From: an uncultured Flavobacterium sp.
GTDB taxonomy: Bacteria; Bacteroidota; Bacteroidia; Flavobacteriales; Flavobacteriaceae
DNA length: 31,738 bases
Direction: 5' to 3'
Assembly: GCF_937967675.1 (NCBI RefSeq)
Contig: NZ_CALBSN010000078.1
Span: 1-31,738, forward strand
A program made the translations under genes and the position numbers. Every line of letters starts with the position of its first letter. The first letter of the stretch is position 1. This document shows positions 1 through 7,044 of the stretch, piece after piece. The notes beneath the pieces were generated by a model. That model saw nothing but the letters and a program-made list of their open reading frames with translations. It was not told the origin of the DNA and made no database searches.

Positions 1-67
1 TACAAAGTTTTTTGCTTGTTACAGAATGCCAATTCATAAAGATTTGTTATGATTTTATAGTTTGCTC

Positions 68-1207
68 TTATTTGAAGATTCTCCCAAACAATGCTTCCAC
101 AAAAATCATTTTAGGACATCTCCAAATGACTTGTAAATCTTCTGAAAACGAAGTCTCTTCATCTAAAAATTTGAAAATCACTCTCGAATCCCCTTCTTTA
201 AACATGGATGAAAATATTTTAGAACCCAATTCGTTTTTAGAACCTAAAATATCTAACAATAACAAATCATAGAACCAAAATTTATCTTTTCTGTGAAATT
301 TAGTAAAATCGGATTCGGATTTTAGAAATTGAACTAGAGCTTTTGATTTTTTGGAAGCATTTTTAAAAGTATAACCTGTACTTGCTTTCGTCCAACCGCC
401 AGCTGAACCAATATTGATGATGTTCTTTGTATTGTGTTTCCAGAAAGGATAACACGTCATCGGGATATTGCCTTGTTCTTTTTCTATGATTTCGTATTCG
501 GTTATTCCGAGATTTTCAATGTATTTATGTATTTCAGCTTCGTATTCCTCTTTAGAAAGTAAGTTTTTTGAGAACAAAGTATATTCTAACAACGCTTCAG
601 TTGAAGAAGTTGGTAAAACATACATAAAACGCGTATTGCCTTTTTGTTTCACCGAAAAATCCATGAAAGTAGCACAATTGGGTGTAAAAACAGCTTCTTT
701 ACATTTGATAAACCAACCAATAAAATGTTGCTGAATTAATGGGAATTTTGTTTGCGCTGTAACAACTTCCGGATTGTAAATCGAATTAAAAATTTTGTTA
801 CAAGTGAAGGTTTCTTGTTCTGTTTTTACAACACAATGATTCCCTAATTCAGAAAAATCGACCACTTTTTGATTCAGAAAATGAATGTTTTTATTTTCTG
901 AAATCTTTTTGAAAACCAATTCGTAAAAATCTAAACCATTAATTTTTTTGTATTGATAAGGCGTCAATTCTAAAACGCGATTAAATTTCTCATTCGCAAA
1001 AATCGCTTGATTCCATTTTTTTGAAACGATTTCATCAAATAAATTATTTTCATCCCAAAAGCACCACGTTCTATCGTTTACTTTTTTGGTATTTTCATCA
1101 ATTAATAAAATTGATTTATCATCAAACTTTTCAGATAAAAGCATTTCGTAAACGGTCATTAAAGCGGATAATCCTGAACCTGTGAAGATGTAATGATAAT
1201 GTTGCAT
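68..1207 (-). CDS. crtY: Lycopene beta-cyclase
   Basis: Predicted to cyclise the ends of lycopene to beta-carotene, a step in making the yellow-orange carotenoids (such as zeaxanthin) typical of flavobacteria. The 379-residue protein begins with a dinucleotide-binding turn (FTGSGLSAL near residues 8-16), followed by an acidic strand end (LLIDEN near 35-40) and the DRTWCFW segment near 45-51 that is characteristic of CrtY-type cyclases. A GSAGGWTKASTGYTF block near 267-281 is also typical of the family. Length fits the family. The ATG at 1207 is supported by a -33/-7 promoter that ends only 4 bases upstream, so there is no room for a longer protein. No other carotenoid gene is visible, but the region past its 3' end is cut off by the window. 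It is divergent from the metal regulator gene. Confidence 0.93.
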   Translation of the reverse strand: MQHYHYIFTGSGLSALMTVYEMLLSEKFDDKSILLIDENTKKVNDRTWCFWDENNLFDEIVSKKWNQAIFANEKFNRVLELTPYQYKKINGLDFYELVFKKISENKNIHFLNQKVVDFSELGNHCVVKTEQETFTCNKIFNSIYNPEVVTAQTKFPLIQQHFIGWFIKCKEAVFTPNCATFMDFSVKQKGNTRFMYVLPTSSTEALLEYTLFSKNLLSKEEYEAEIHKYIENLGITEYEIIEKEQGNIPMTCYPFWKHNTKNIINIGSAGGWTKASTGYTFKNASKKSKALVQFLKSESDFTKFHRKDKFWFYDLLLLDILGSKNELGSKIFSSMFKEGDSRVIFKFLDEETSFSEDLQVIWRCPKMIFVEALFGRIFK

Positions 1208-1211
1208 TTTT

Positions 1212-1244
1212 CAAAGATAAATAATTTGTTGTAATAGTTTCAAA
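1212..1244 (-). promoter_or_regulatory. crtY promoter (Bacteroidetes-type -33/-7)
   Basis: Read on the minus strand: TTTG (1244-1241), 21 bases, then TATCTTTG (1219-1212), matching -33 TTTG and -7 TAnnTTTG. The -7 ends 4 bases before the crtY ATG, so transcription would start at or next to the A of the start codon. The motif match is seen; promoter activity is inferred. Confidence 0.7.
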
Positions 1245-1293
1245 TCGTTTTTTAGTCTTGTCTAAAAAAATATTTTGGTATTTAAAAACTTTG

Positions 1294-1301
1294 TATATTT
1301 G
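1294..1301 (+). promoter_or_regulatory. -7 element for the DtxR-like/ZIP operon
   Basis: TATATTTG matches TAnnTTTG exactly. A TTTG at 1274-1277 could be the -33, though its 16-base spacing is a little short. The expected transcription start is about 1305-1308, just before the ATG codons at 1312 and 1318. This rules out the in-frame TTG at 1258 as the translation start. Confidence 0.6.
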
Positions 1302-1311
1302 TCAAATTAAA

Positions 1312-1965
1312 ATGTTTATGACCATTTCGGAAGAAAACTATATTAAAGTTATTTATCATTTGTCGTTGGTTTCTCCAAAAGGCGTTAACACAAATGCTAT
1401 TGCTGGTATGCTCGATACCAAAGCGTCATCGGTTACTGATATGATGAAGAAACTTTCGGATAAAGATTTGGTAAGTTATCAAAAATACCAAGGCGTTACT
1501 TTAACAGAAAAAGGTTTGCATTCAGCTAAAATGATTGTAAGAAAACACCGTTTGTGGGAAGTTTTTTTGGTAGATAAATTAGGTTTTTCTTGGGATGAAG
1601 TGCACGAAATTGCCGAAGAATTAGAACACATAAAATCGGAACAATTGATTAATAAATTGGATGCTTTTTTAGGATTTCCAGTAGCTGACCCACATGGCGA
1701 CCCAATTCCAGATGCGAAAGGTGTGATTAAGAAAATCGAAAAACAATTGTTATCAGAAGCAGAAATTAATTCATCTTTTCATTGTGTTGGCGTGAAAGAT
1801 TCTTCTACCGATTTTTTAAAATTTTTAGATAAGCAAAAAATAGCATTAGGTTCGGTTGTAAAAATAATCGACAAAGAAGATTTTGATGATACGTTAACCG
1901 TGGAAATCGATGGAAAACGCTTAACTATTTCAAATAAAATTGCTAATAATTTATATGTTCAATAA
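1312..1965 (+). CDS. DtxR/MntR-family metal-dependent transcriptional regulator
   Basis: Probable metal-sensing repressor of metal uptake genes. It has an N-terminal winged helix-turn-helix (about residues 1-62; the stretch SSVTDMMKKLSDKDLV looks like the recognition region), a central metal-binding/dimerisation segment rich in His, Glu and Cys (RKHRLWEVF, HEIAEELEHIKSEQL, DPHGDPIP, FHCVGV), and a C-terminal FeoA/SH3-like domain from about residue 160. At 217 residues it has the three-domain length of DtxR/IdeR relatives rather than short MntR. The reading frame is open back to a TTG at 1258, but that lies upstream of the -7 element, so ATG 1312 (or 1318, giving MTISEENY) is chosen. The ZIP transporter gene follows after 2 bases. 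Iron versus manganese specificity cannot be read from the sequence. Confidence 0.9.
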   Translation: MFMTISEENYIKVIYHLSLVSPKGVNTNAIAGMLDTKASSVTDMMKKLSDKDLVSYQKYQGVTLTEKGLHSAKMIVRKHRLWEVFLVDKLGFSWDEVHEIAEELEHIKSEQLINKLDAFLGFPVADPHGDPIPDAKGVIKKIEKQLLSEAEINSSFHCVGVKDSSTDFLKFLDKQKIALGSVVKIIDKEDFDDTLTVEIDGKRLTISNKIANNLYVQ

Positions 1966-1967
1966 GT

Positions 1968-2786
1968 ATGTTTGATTCAATTATCCATTTTTTTGAGAGT
2001 ATTGACCCTATTTTGGCGGCATTTTTAGCCACTACTTTTACTTGGGGTTTAACGGCATTCGGTGCTTCATTTGTGTTCTTTTTTAAGAATATGAATCGTG
2101 TAGTGTTAGATGGAATGCTTGGTTTTACAGGAGGCGTTATGGTGGCAGCAAGTTTTTGGAGTTTATTAGCGCCTGCTATCGAAATGAGTCATGGAGAAGG
2201 TTTTGTAAAAGTATTTCCACCAGCTTTTGGATTCGCTTTGGGAGCTTTATTTATTTTCGGATTGGATAAAGTGTTGCCACATATGCACATTAACTTCAAA
2301 GAAACAGAAGGAATTAAATCGCCATGGCAACGTACAACGCTATTGGTTTTAGCCATTACGTTGCATAATATTCCAGAAGGTTTAGCAGTTGGGGTTTTAT
2401 TTGGTGGAGTGGCAGCAGGAATTCCAGAAGCATCGATTGCTGGAGCAGTTACTTTGGCTATTGGAATTGGAATTCAGAATTTCCCTGAAGGAATTGCGGT
2501 TTCTATGCCGTTACGAAGAATGGGAATGAGCAGAAGAAAAAGCTTTATGTACGGTCAATCGTCGGCTTTAGTAGAACCTATTTTTGGAGTTTTAGGAGCA
2601 GTTGCGGTTACTTTTTTTACTCCAATATTACCTTATGCTTTAGCTTTTGCAGCCGGTGCCATGATTTTTGTGGTAGTGGAAGAAGTTATTCCAGAAACAC
2701 AACAGGATAAAAACACCGATATTGCCACTTTGGGATTTATCGGCGGATTTATAGTAATGATGACTTTAGACGTAGCTTTGGGTTAA
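1968..2786 (+). CDS. ZIP-family divalent metal transporter
   Basis: Inner-membrane permease expected to import Zn, Fe or Mn. The 272-residue protein has about eight hydrophobic segments. The two signature helices are visible: HNIPEGLAVGVLFGG near residues 137-151 and QNFPEGIAVSMPLRR near 169-183. These contain the metal-binding H/N-x-PEG motifs of the ZIP/ZupT group. A short histidine-containing loop (PHMHINFKE near 104-112) sits between the early helices. It starts 2 bases after the regulator stop, so the two are very probably one operon and the regulator probably controls it. Its TAA stop lies in a TTAA that also encodes the stop of the convergent Cys-rich gene. Confidence 0.92.
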   Translation: MFDSIIHFFESIDPILAAFLATTFTWGLTAFGASFVFFFKNMNRVVLDGMLGFTGGVMVAASFWSLLAPAIEMSHGEGFVKVFPPAFGFALGALFIFGLDKVLPHMHINFKETEGIKSPWQRTTLLVLAITLHNIPEGLAVGVLFGGVAAGIPEASIAGAVTLAIGIGIQNFPEGIAVSMPLRRMGMSRRKSFMYGQSSALVEPIFGVLGAVAVTFFTPILPYALAFAAGAMIFVVVEEVIPETQQDKNTDIATLGFIGGFIVMMTLDVALG

Positions 2787-2911
2787 TGACAGGCACAATC
2801 GTCGCCACAAGGTTTTGATTTCTTGGTGCGTTTTTTCCAAAAGAATTTTTTTACTAAAAAGCCTACTGCAACCGCTAGTGAAGCATAGACTAAAATTTGT
2901 TGTATATCCAT
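2783..2911 (-). CDS. FeoB-associated Cys-rich membrane peptide
   Basis: A 42-residue gene, easily missed because of its size. One hydrophobic helix (about residues 6-20, ILVYASLAVAVGFLV) is followed by a very basic stretch (KKFFWKKRTKKSK) and a C-terminal cysteine cluster, CGDDCACH. This architecture matches the small FeoB-associated Cys-rich proteins that accompany feoB in many bacteria and are thought to help ferrous uptake, with the cysteines in the cytoplasm under the positive-inside rule. It starts 3 bases after the stop of the upstream beta-barrel-like gene and is the last gene of the feoA-feoB transcript. Its stop overlaps that of the ZIP gene by 4 bases. Function is inferred from family and context. 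Confidence 0.85.
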   Translation of the reverse strand: MDIQQILVYASLAVAVGFLVKKFFWKKRTKKSKPCGDDCACH

Positions 2912-2914
2912 ATT

Positions 2915-3745
2915 TTAAAAATATATTCCAGTTCCTAAAGTTACAAAATTATAATTTGGTGAAGCAATTTTTAAGTACTCATATCCTAACGAGAAAAAAT
3001 AATTCTTTTTATGATATTTTCCTCTGATTTCAAACGAATTTACAGGCAAACCATTTATGCTACTCCACATCATCGCACTATTAAAACTGATGTTTTTTAT
3101 TGCAAAAATATCAGTATGCAAACCATAGGAGAAACCTGCTTTTTGTACATCATTACCAACGTAAGTAGCGCCAAGTGTCCAACCTAAATTGAATTTCTTA
3201 AATCGAATCCTATCATAAGCCACGTTAAATTGAAACAATGATAGGTTTGAAAAACGATTTGTAAATACATTTTTTTCCAACAGTTCTCGGTAATCAGCTT
3301 GTACATAAAAATATTGAAATGGTCTAAATTTTGCTTTTAGATGATTTCCAAATATATTGTTGTTGCTGTACAAAAAATGGTTTTCAACATCAAATCGCAT
3401 TATATTTCCATATTGAATACTGTCGTTTTCTTTTTGAAAATTTCCTGATTCGCCATCGAAATAAGGATATTTAGAAAGTGAATTATACAAATGATTTTCG
3501 CTTCTATAATCGCCAATAGTGGAATAAAAACTCACATATAAAAATCCTTCTACAAGCAAACCTGCTAGTCCAAAATCATTTGAAGAAGAACTTCTAGAAG
3601 AACCAGAACTTGAGGAGCTGCTACTTGAACTTGAAGAACGAGAAGAATTTCCCGATTTTAATTCGCTTTTAGACTTGTCGATTTTCTGAGAGAATGAACT
3701 ATTTAATGTTAAAATAGTAATCAGAACAAATAATGTTTTTTTCAT
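2915..3745 (-). CDS. Serine-rich putative outer-membrane beta-barrel protein in the feo operon
   Basis: Not recognised as a named family. The 276-residue protein has a clear Sec signal peptide (MKKTLFVLITILTLNSSFSQ), then a low-complexity serine-rich linker (about residues 31-55, almost all Ser with a few Gly/Arg). The rest is alternating polar/aromatic strands such as FQYFYVQADY, LSLFQFNVAYDRIRF, FNLGWTLGATYVG and YFFSLGYEYLKI. The C-terminus ends in aromatic Phe (TLGTGIYF), as in many outer-membrane barrels. The frame is open back to 3910 inside feoB, but the ATG at 3745 starts the signal peptide and lies 38 bases past the feoB stop. Sitting between feoB and the Cys-rich gene, it may assist iron passage or sensing at the outer membrane. 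That role is inference. Confidence 0.75.
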   Translation of the reverse strand: MKKTLFVLITILTLNSSFSQKIDKSKSELKSGNSSRSSSSSSSSSSSGSSRSSSSNDFGLAGLLVEGFLYVSFYSTIGDYRSENHLYNSLSKYPYFDGESGNFQKENDSIQYGNIMRFDVENHFLYSNNNIFGNHLKAKFRPFQYFYVQADYRELLEKNVFTNRFSNLSLFQFNVAYDRIRFKKFNLGWTLGATYVGNDVQKAGFSYGLHTDIFAIKNISFNSAMMWSSINGLPVNSFEIRGKYHKKNYFFSLGYEYLKIASPNYNFVTLGTGIYF

Positions 3746-3783
3746 CAATTTTGTTTTTTGAAGACAATCAAAAATTATGCCTT

Positions 3784-5886
3784 TTATTTCAAGAATTGAT
3801 AAGCAATCAGAGAAGTTATGTAAGCAAATCCACTCATGAAAACCAACTGAATTATCGACCATTTCCACGAATTGGTTTCTTTTTTCACAATCGCTAAAGT
3901 AGAAATACACTGCATGGCGAAAGCATAAAATAACAACAATGAAATTCCAGTAGCAAAATTGAATACTTTTTTCCCGGTTTCAGGATGAACTTCGGCTGCC
4001 ATTCGGTTTTTAATGGTTGTTTCTTCTTCGCTATGACTCCCTACGCTGTAAATGGTGGCTAAAGTTCCCACGAAAACTTCACGAGCAGCAAACGAACTCA
4101 CCACAGCAACTCCAATTTTCCAATCGTAACCTAAAGGACGAATGGCTGGTTCGATAGCTTTTCCCATGTACCCAATGTATGAATTCTCTAATTTGAAAGA
4201 GTTTATTTGGTCTTCAAATTCTTCGGTTGAGATAGTTTTGTTTTGATTTTGTTGGGTAATAATTTTTTCAGCGTTATTAAAATCATCACTTAAACCATGG
4301 GAACCCAAATACCATAAAATTACGGATAAGGCCAAAATGATTTTTCCCGCACCAGTTACAAATGCTTTTGTTTTTTCTAACACATTGATTCCAACATTTT
4401 TAAACATCGGAATTTTATAACTTGGCATTTCCACAACAAAATAGGATTTGCAGCTTAGCTTTAAATATTTATTAAGTAAGAAAGCCGAAAAAACCGCCAT
4501 TCCAAAACCTATCAAATACAACGCCATTAAGGTTAAACCTTGTAAACTTAAAAATCCGAAGATTCTTTTTTCAGGAATAATTAAGGAAATTAAAATTGCA
4601 TAAACTGGTAATCTCGCCGAACAAGTGGTGAAAGGCGTGACTAAAATCGTAATTAATCGTTCTTTCCAATTTTCGATATTTCTTGCACTCATAATGGCTG
4701 GAATAGCACAAGCTGTTCCTGAGATTAAAGGCACAATACTTTTTCCAGACAACCCAAATTTTCGCATGATTTTATCCATCAAAAACACTACGCGACTCAT
4801 GTAACCGCTTTCTTCTAATACGGAAATGAATAAGAATAAAAAGGCAATTTGTGGAATGAAAATTACAATTCCACCAATTCCTGGAATCAATCCTTCACTG
4901 ATTAAATTGGTAAATTCTCCTGCTGGAAGATGATGCTTGGCAAGCGAACTTAAATTGGCAAACGTTTCATCAATAAAATCCATCGGAATGCTACTCCAAT
5001 CAAATAAAAATTGGAAAATTAACATTAAAATTCCAAAGAAAATTACATAACCAAAAATTTTATGCGTTAGAACTCGGTCAATTTTTGCACGAATATCTGT
5101 TGCTTTCGAAACGTCTATTTTTTGACCTAATTTTAGCGTGTCATTTATAAACTGATAACGCTTTATAGTTTCCTTCTGTTGTAATTTTTTTAAATCGGAA
5201 TGCGATTTGGTAAACGAACTTTTGATTTCGTTTCGGTCTAAATTTAAGAAATTCACATCTTGCGTAATTACCAACCAAAGTTTGTACAGCAATTGATTTG
5301 GAAACGCTCTTCTTAAATTATTGAAATAATCTGGATCAATAGAAGACGCATTCAAACAAGGTTCCGTGGAAAGAGTATTATAATTTAGAATTAAATCTTT
5401 CAAATAATTAATACCAATTTTTTTACGGGAACTAATTAAAGCAATCTTCGTTTTTAGTTCTTTTTCTAAAACAGGAATATCCAATTCAATTCCTTTCAAT
5501 TTCATTCTATCCGCCATGTTAATTACTAAAATGGTCGGAATTTCTAAATCTTTAATTTGGGTAAAAAGGAGTAAATTTCGTTTTAAGTTTTCCACTTCGG
5601 TCACCACAACGGCAACATCTGGAAAATCTTCGTCGTTTTTGTTGAGTAATAATTCAATCACCACATTTTCATCAATCGAACTAGCATTTAAGCTGTAAGT
5701 ACCGGGTAAATCGATGATTTTTGCCTTTATGGTTTCGTTTAATTTACAAACGCCTTGTTTTTTTTCAACGGTAATTCCTGGGTAATTCCCCACTTGTTGA
5801 TTCAATCCTGTTAATTCATTAAAAACCGATGTTTTGCCCACATTTGGATTTCCAATTAAAGCAACTTTGATAGGATTTTTACTCAT
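3784..5886 (-). CDS. feoB: Ferrous iron transport protein B
   Basis: Main inner-membrane permease for Fe(II). The 700-residue protein has an N-terminal G domain with the P-loop GNPNVGKTS (12-20), the G3 DLPGTYSL (59-66) and the G4 NMAD (123-126). A cytosolic helical spacer (about 165-265) and a membrane domain from about residue 270 follow. The membrane part includes the conserved ESGYMSRVVFLMDKIMRKFGLSGKS-type stretch and the SGTACAIPAIMSARNI gate-region motif, and a second repeat with FAAREVFVGTL. Length is normal for FeoB. It starts 5 bases after the feoA stop, so the two are co-transcribed. Downstream lie a putative outer-membrane protein gene and the Cys-rich FeoB partner. Confidence 0.98.
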   Translation of the reverse strand: MSKNPIKVALIGNPNVGKTSVFNELTGLNQQVGNYPGITVEKKQGVCKLNETIKAKIIDLPGTYSLNASSIDENVVIELLLNKNDEDFPDVAVVVTEVENLKRNLLLFTQIKDLEIPTILVINMADRMKLKGIELDIPVLEKELKTKIALISSRKKIGINYLKDLILNYNTLSTEPCLNASSIDPDYFNNLRRAFPNQLLYKLWLVITQDVNFLNLDRNEIKSSFTKSHSDLKKLQQKETIKRYQFINDTLKLGQKIDVSKATDIRAKIDRVLTHKIFGYVIFFGILMLIFQFLFDWSSIPMDFIDETFANLSSLAKHHLPAGEFTNLISEGLIPGIGGIVIFIPQIAFLFLFISVLEESGYMSRVVFLMDKIMRKFGLSGKSIVPLISGTACAIPAIMSARNIENWKERLITILVTPFTTCSARLPVYAILISLIIPEKRIFGFLSLQGLTLMALYLIGFGMAVFSAFLLNKYLKLSCKSYFVVEMPSYKIPMFKNVGINVLEKTKAFVTGAGKIILALSVILWYLGSHGLSDDFNNAEKIITQQNQNKTISTEEFEDQINSFKLENSYIGYMGKAIEPAIRPLGYDWKIGVAVVSSFAAREVFVGTLATIYSVGSHSEEETTIKNRMAAEVHPETGKKVFNFATGISLLLFYAFAMQCISTLAIVKKETNSWKWSIIQLVFMSGFAYITSLIAYQFLK

Positions 5887-5891
5887 GAGAA

Positions 5892-6119
5892 TTACATTTT
5901 GGTAACCGTGATTTCTTTAGCCGTTTCTAATCGAATGGCTACGTGTGAATCATTTACGTTAAAATACAAAGGATCACCTAAAGGCGCAACTTGAATTAAA
6001 GTAATGGAATTTCCAGGTAAACATCCCATTTCTAATAGCTTTAGTGGGATTTCATCTAGATTGATGGAGGTTATTTCGGCAACTTCTCCAATTTTAAGTT
6101 CAGAAGAACAAATTTCCAT
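5892..6119 (-). CDS. feoA: Ferrous iron transport protein A
   Basis: Small cytosolic SH3-like protein (75 residues) needed for FeoB-dependent Fe(II) uptake, probably by contacting the FeoB G domain. The pattern LKIGEVAEITSI...LLEMGCLPGNSITLIQVAPLGDPLYFNV...VAIRLETAKEITV is typical of FeoA, with the conserved LLEMG, the PLGDP turn and the C-terminal strand. It is the first gene of the transcript, with a TACTTTTG -7 element just upstream, and is separated from feoB by 5 bases. Confidence 0.95.
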   Translation of the reverse strand: MEICSSELKIGEVAEITSINLDEIPLKLLEMGCLPGNSITLIQVAPLGDPLYFNVNDSHVAIRLETAKEITVTKM

Positions 6120-6145
6120 TTCCTTATTTAGATTGAATTAAAATA

Positions 6146-6153
6146 CAAAAGTA
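6146..6153 (-). promoter_or_regulatory. -7 element for the feo operon
   Basis: TACTTTTG on the minus strand matches TAnnTTTG. It lies 26 bases upstream of the feoA ATG, predicting a leader of about 20 bases. No convincing -33 TTTG at normal spacing and no clear DtxR- or Fur-like palindrome was seen around it. Confidence 0.5.
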
Positions 6154-6216
6154 AAAATTATAATCGGACTAAAACTGATAATTGTCAACTTTAGTAAATT
6201 ATTTGTAAAAATAAAT

Positions 6217-6912
6217 TTATTGGTTTTCACAAAGCCAAAAAATATCTTCTAAAAGTTGTTTCATGTTCTTTGTTTTGGGGTCATTCGTGGGTTGGTCTAA
6301 ATTAGTGCCATCGTAAAATCCGCGAATTCTTTTGTTTTTATCAACTAAAATAAAATTTTCGGTATGCACCATGTCATACAATTCTTCTGGCTTACCCGTT
6401 TTTACAGCTAAATAGGATTTTCGGGCTAGATAATAAATATCTTTTTTATTTCCAGTAACCAAATTCCAACGCGAATTATCAACACCTTTTTCGATGGCAT
6501 ATTTTTTTAAAACTTCAGGCGTATCGATATCAGGCGTAACAGAGAAAGACAATAGTTTTACTTCTGGATTATTCTTCAATTGATTTTGTAACCAAACCAT
6601 GTTGTCGGTCATTTTTGGACAAATTGTTGGGCAAGTTGTAAAAAAGAAATCGGCTACATAAACAGTATTTTCGTAGTCTTTTTGTGTAATTACTTTACCA
6701 TTTTGATTGGTAAAAGCAAAATCCGCAATTTTATGATCGTTGCCAATATGTTGCACTGTTGAATCTACTAATTCTGGATTAATATCTCTTGGCGAATATA
6801 TGGGAAGCATTTTTTCTGGAGATAATAAGTTGTATATCCCGAAATATATAATGATAGAAAGTATTCCAAAAATGATAAAAAACTTTTTGTAAGGAGCTAG
6901 AAAATCAAGCAT
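6217..6912 (-). CDS. SCO1/SenC-family copper chaperone
   Basis: Thioredoxin-fold protein likely to help load copper into cytochrome c oxidase (CuA). The 231-residue protein has one N-terminal membrane anchor (about residues 10-28) and a periplasmic SCO domain with the copper ligands CPTIC (Cys94 and Cys98) and the downstream His in DMVHTENFILVD (near residue 180). Other family features are HKIADFAFTNQNGKVIT and LLSFSVTPDIDTPEVLKKYA. The frame extends to a TTG at 6927, but that codon lies inside the -7 element, so the ATG at 6912 is preferred. It is not next to oxidase genes here. It is divergent from the large secreted-protein gene. Confidence 0.92.
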   Translation of the reverse strand: MLDFLAPYKKFFIIFGILSIIIYFGIYNLLSPEKMLPIYSPRDINPELVDSTVQHIGNDHKIADFAFTNQNGKVITQKDYENTVYVADFFFTTCPTICPKMTDNMVWLQNQLKNNPEVKLLSFSVTPDIDTPEVLKKYAIEKGVDNSRWNLVTGNKKDIYYLARKSYLAVKTGKPEELYDMVHTENFILVDKNKRIRGFYDGTNLDQPTNDPKTKNMKQLLEDIFWLCENQ

Positions 6913-6924
6913 ATATTTTTTTTG

Positions 6925-6932
6925 CAAAATTA
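6925..6932 (-). promoter_or_regulatory. -7 element for the SCO-family gene
   Basis: TAATTTTG on the minus strand matches TAnnTTTG and lies 12 bases before the ATG at 6912, predicting a very short leader. No good -33 was found. Confidence 0.5.
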
Positions 6933-7006
6933 ATCATAAATCATATAGGTTTTGTTAAAACGCGACTAGACATTTGTTAAAATTATAAAATGTTGATTAT
7001 CTTGGT

Positions 7007-7014
7007 TATATTTG
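7007..7014 (+). promoter_or_regulatory. -7 element for the secreted Asp-box gene
   Basis: TATATTTG matches TAnnTTTG and lies 30 bases before the ATG at 7045. No -33 TTTG is present at normal spacing. Confidence 0.5.
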
Positions 7015-7044
7015 TAGAATTATACCATTAAAACTACAGAAATA

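Noticed and set aside
12..272. 86-codon plus-strand frame at the left edge
   Set aside because: It is antisense to crtY, which has strong motifs; no independent support.
2815..3027. 70-codon plus-strand frame after the ZIP gene
   Set aside because: It overlaps the well-supported Cys-rich and beta-barrel genes on the other strand, has no family features and no promoter.
3570..3660. Serine-codon run as a CRISPR or phase-variable repeat
   Set aside because: Codons vary (TCT, AGT, TCA, AGC) with no fixed unit long enough for slippage or array structure.
3746..3910. N-terminal extension of the barrel-like protein into feoB
   Set aside because: The extension overlaps the feoB 3' end in another frame, and a clean signal peptide starts at 3745.
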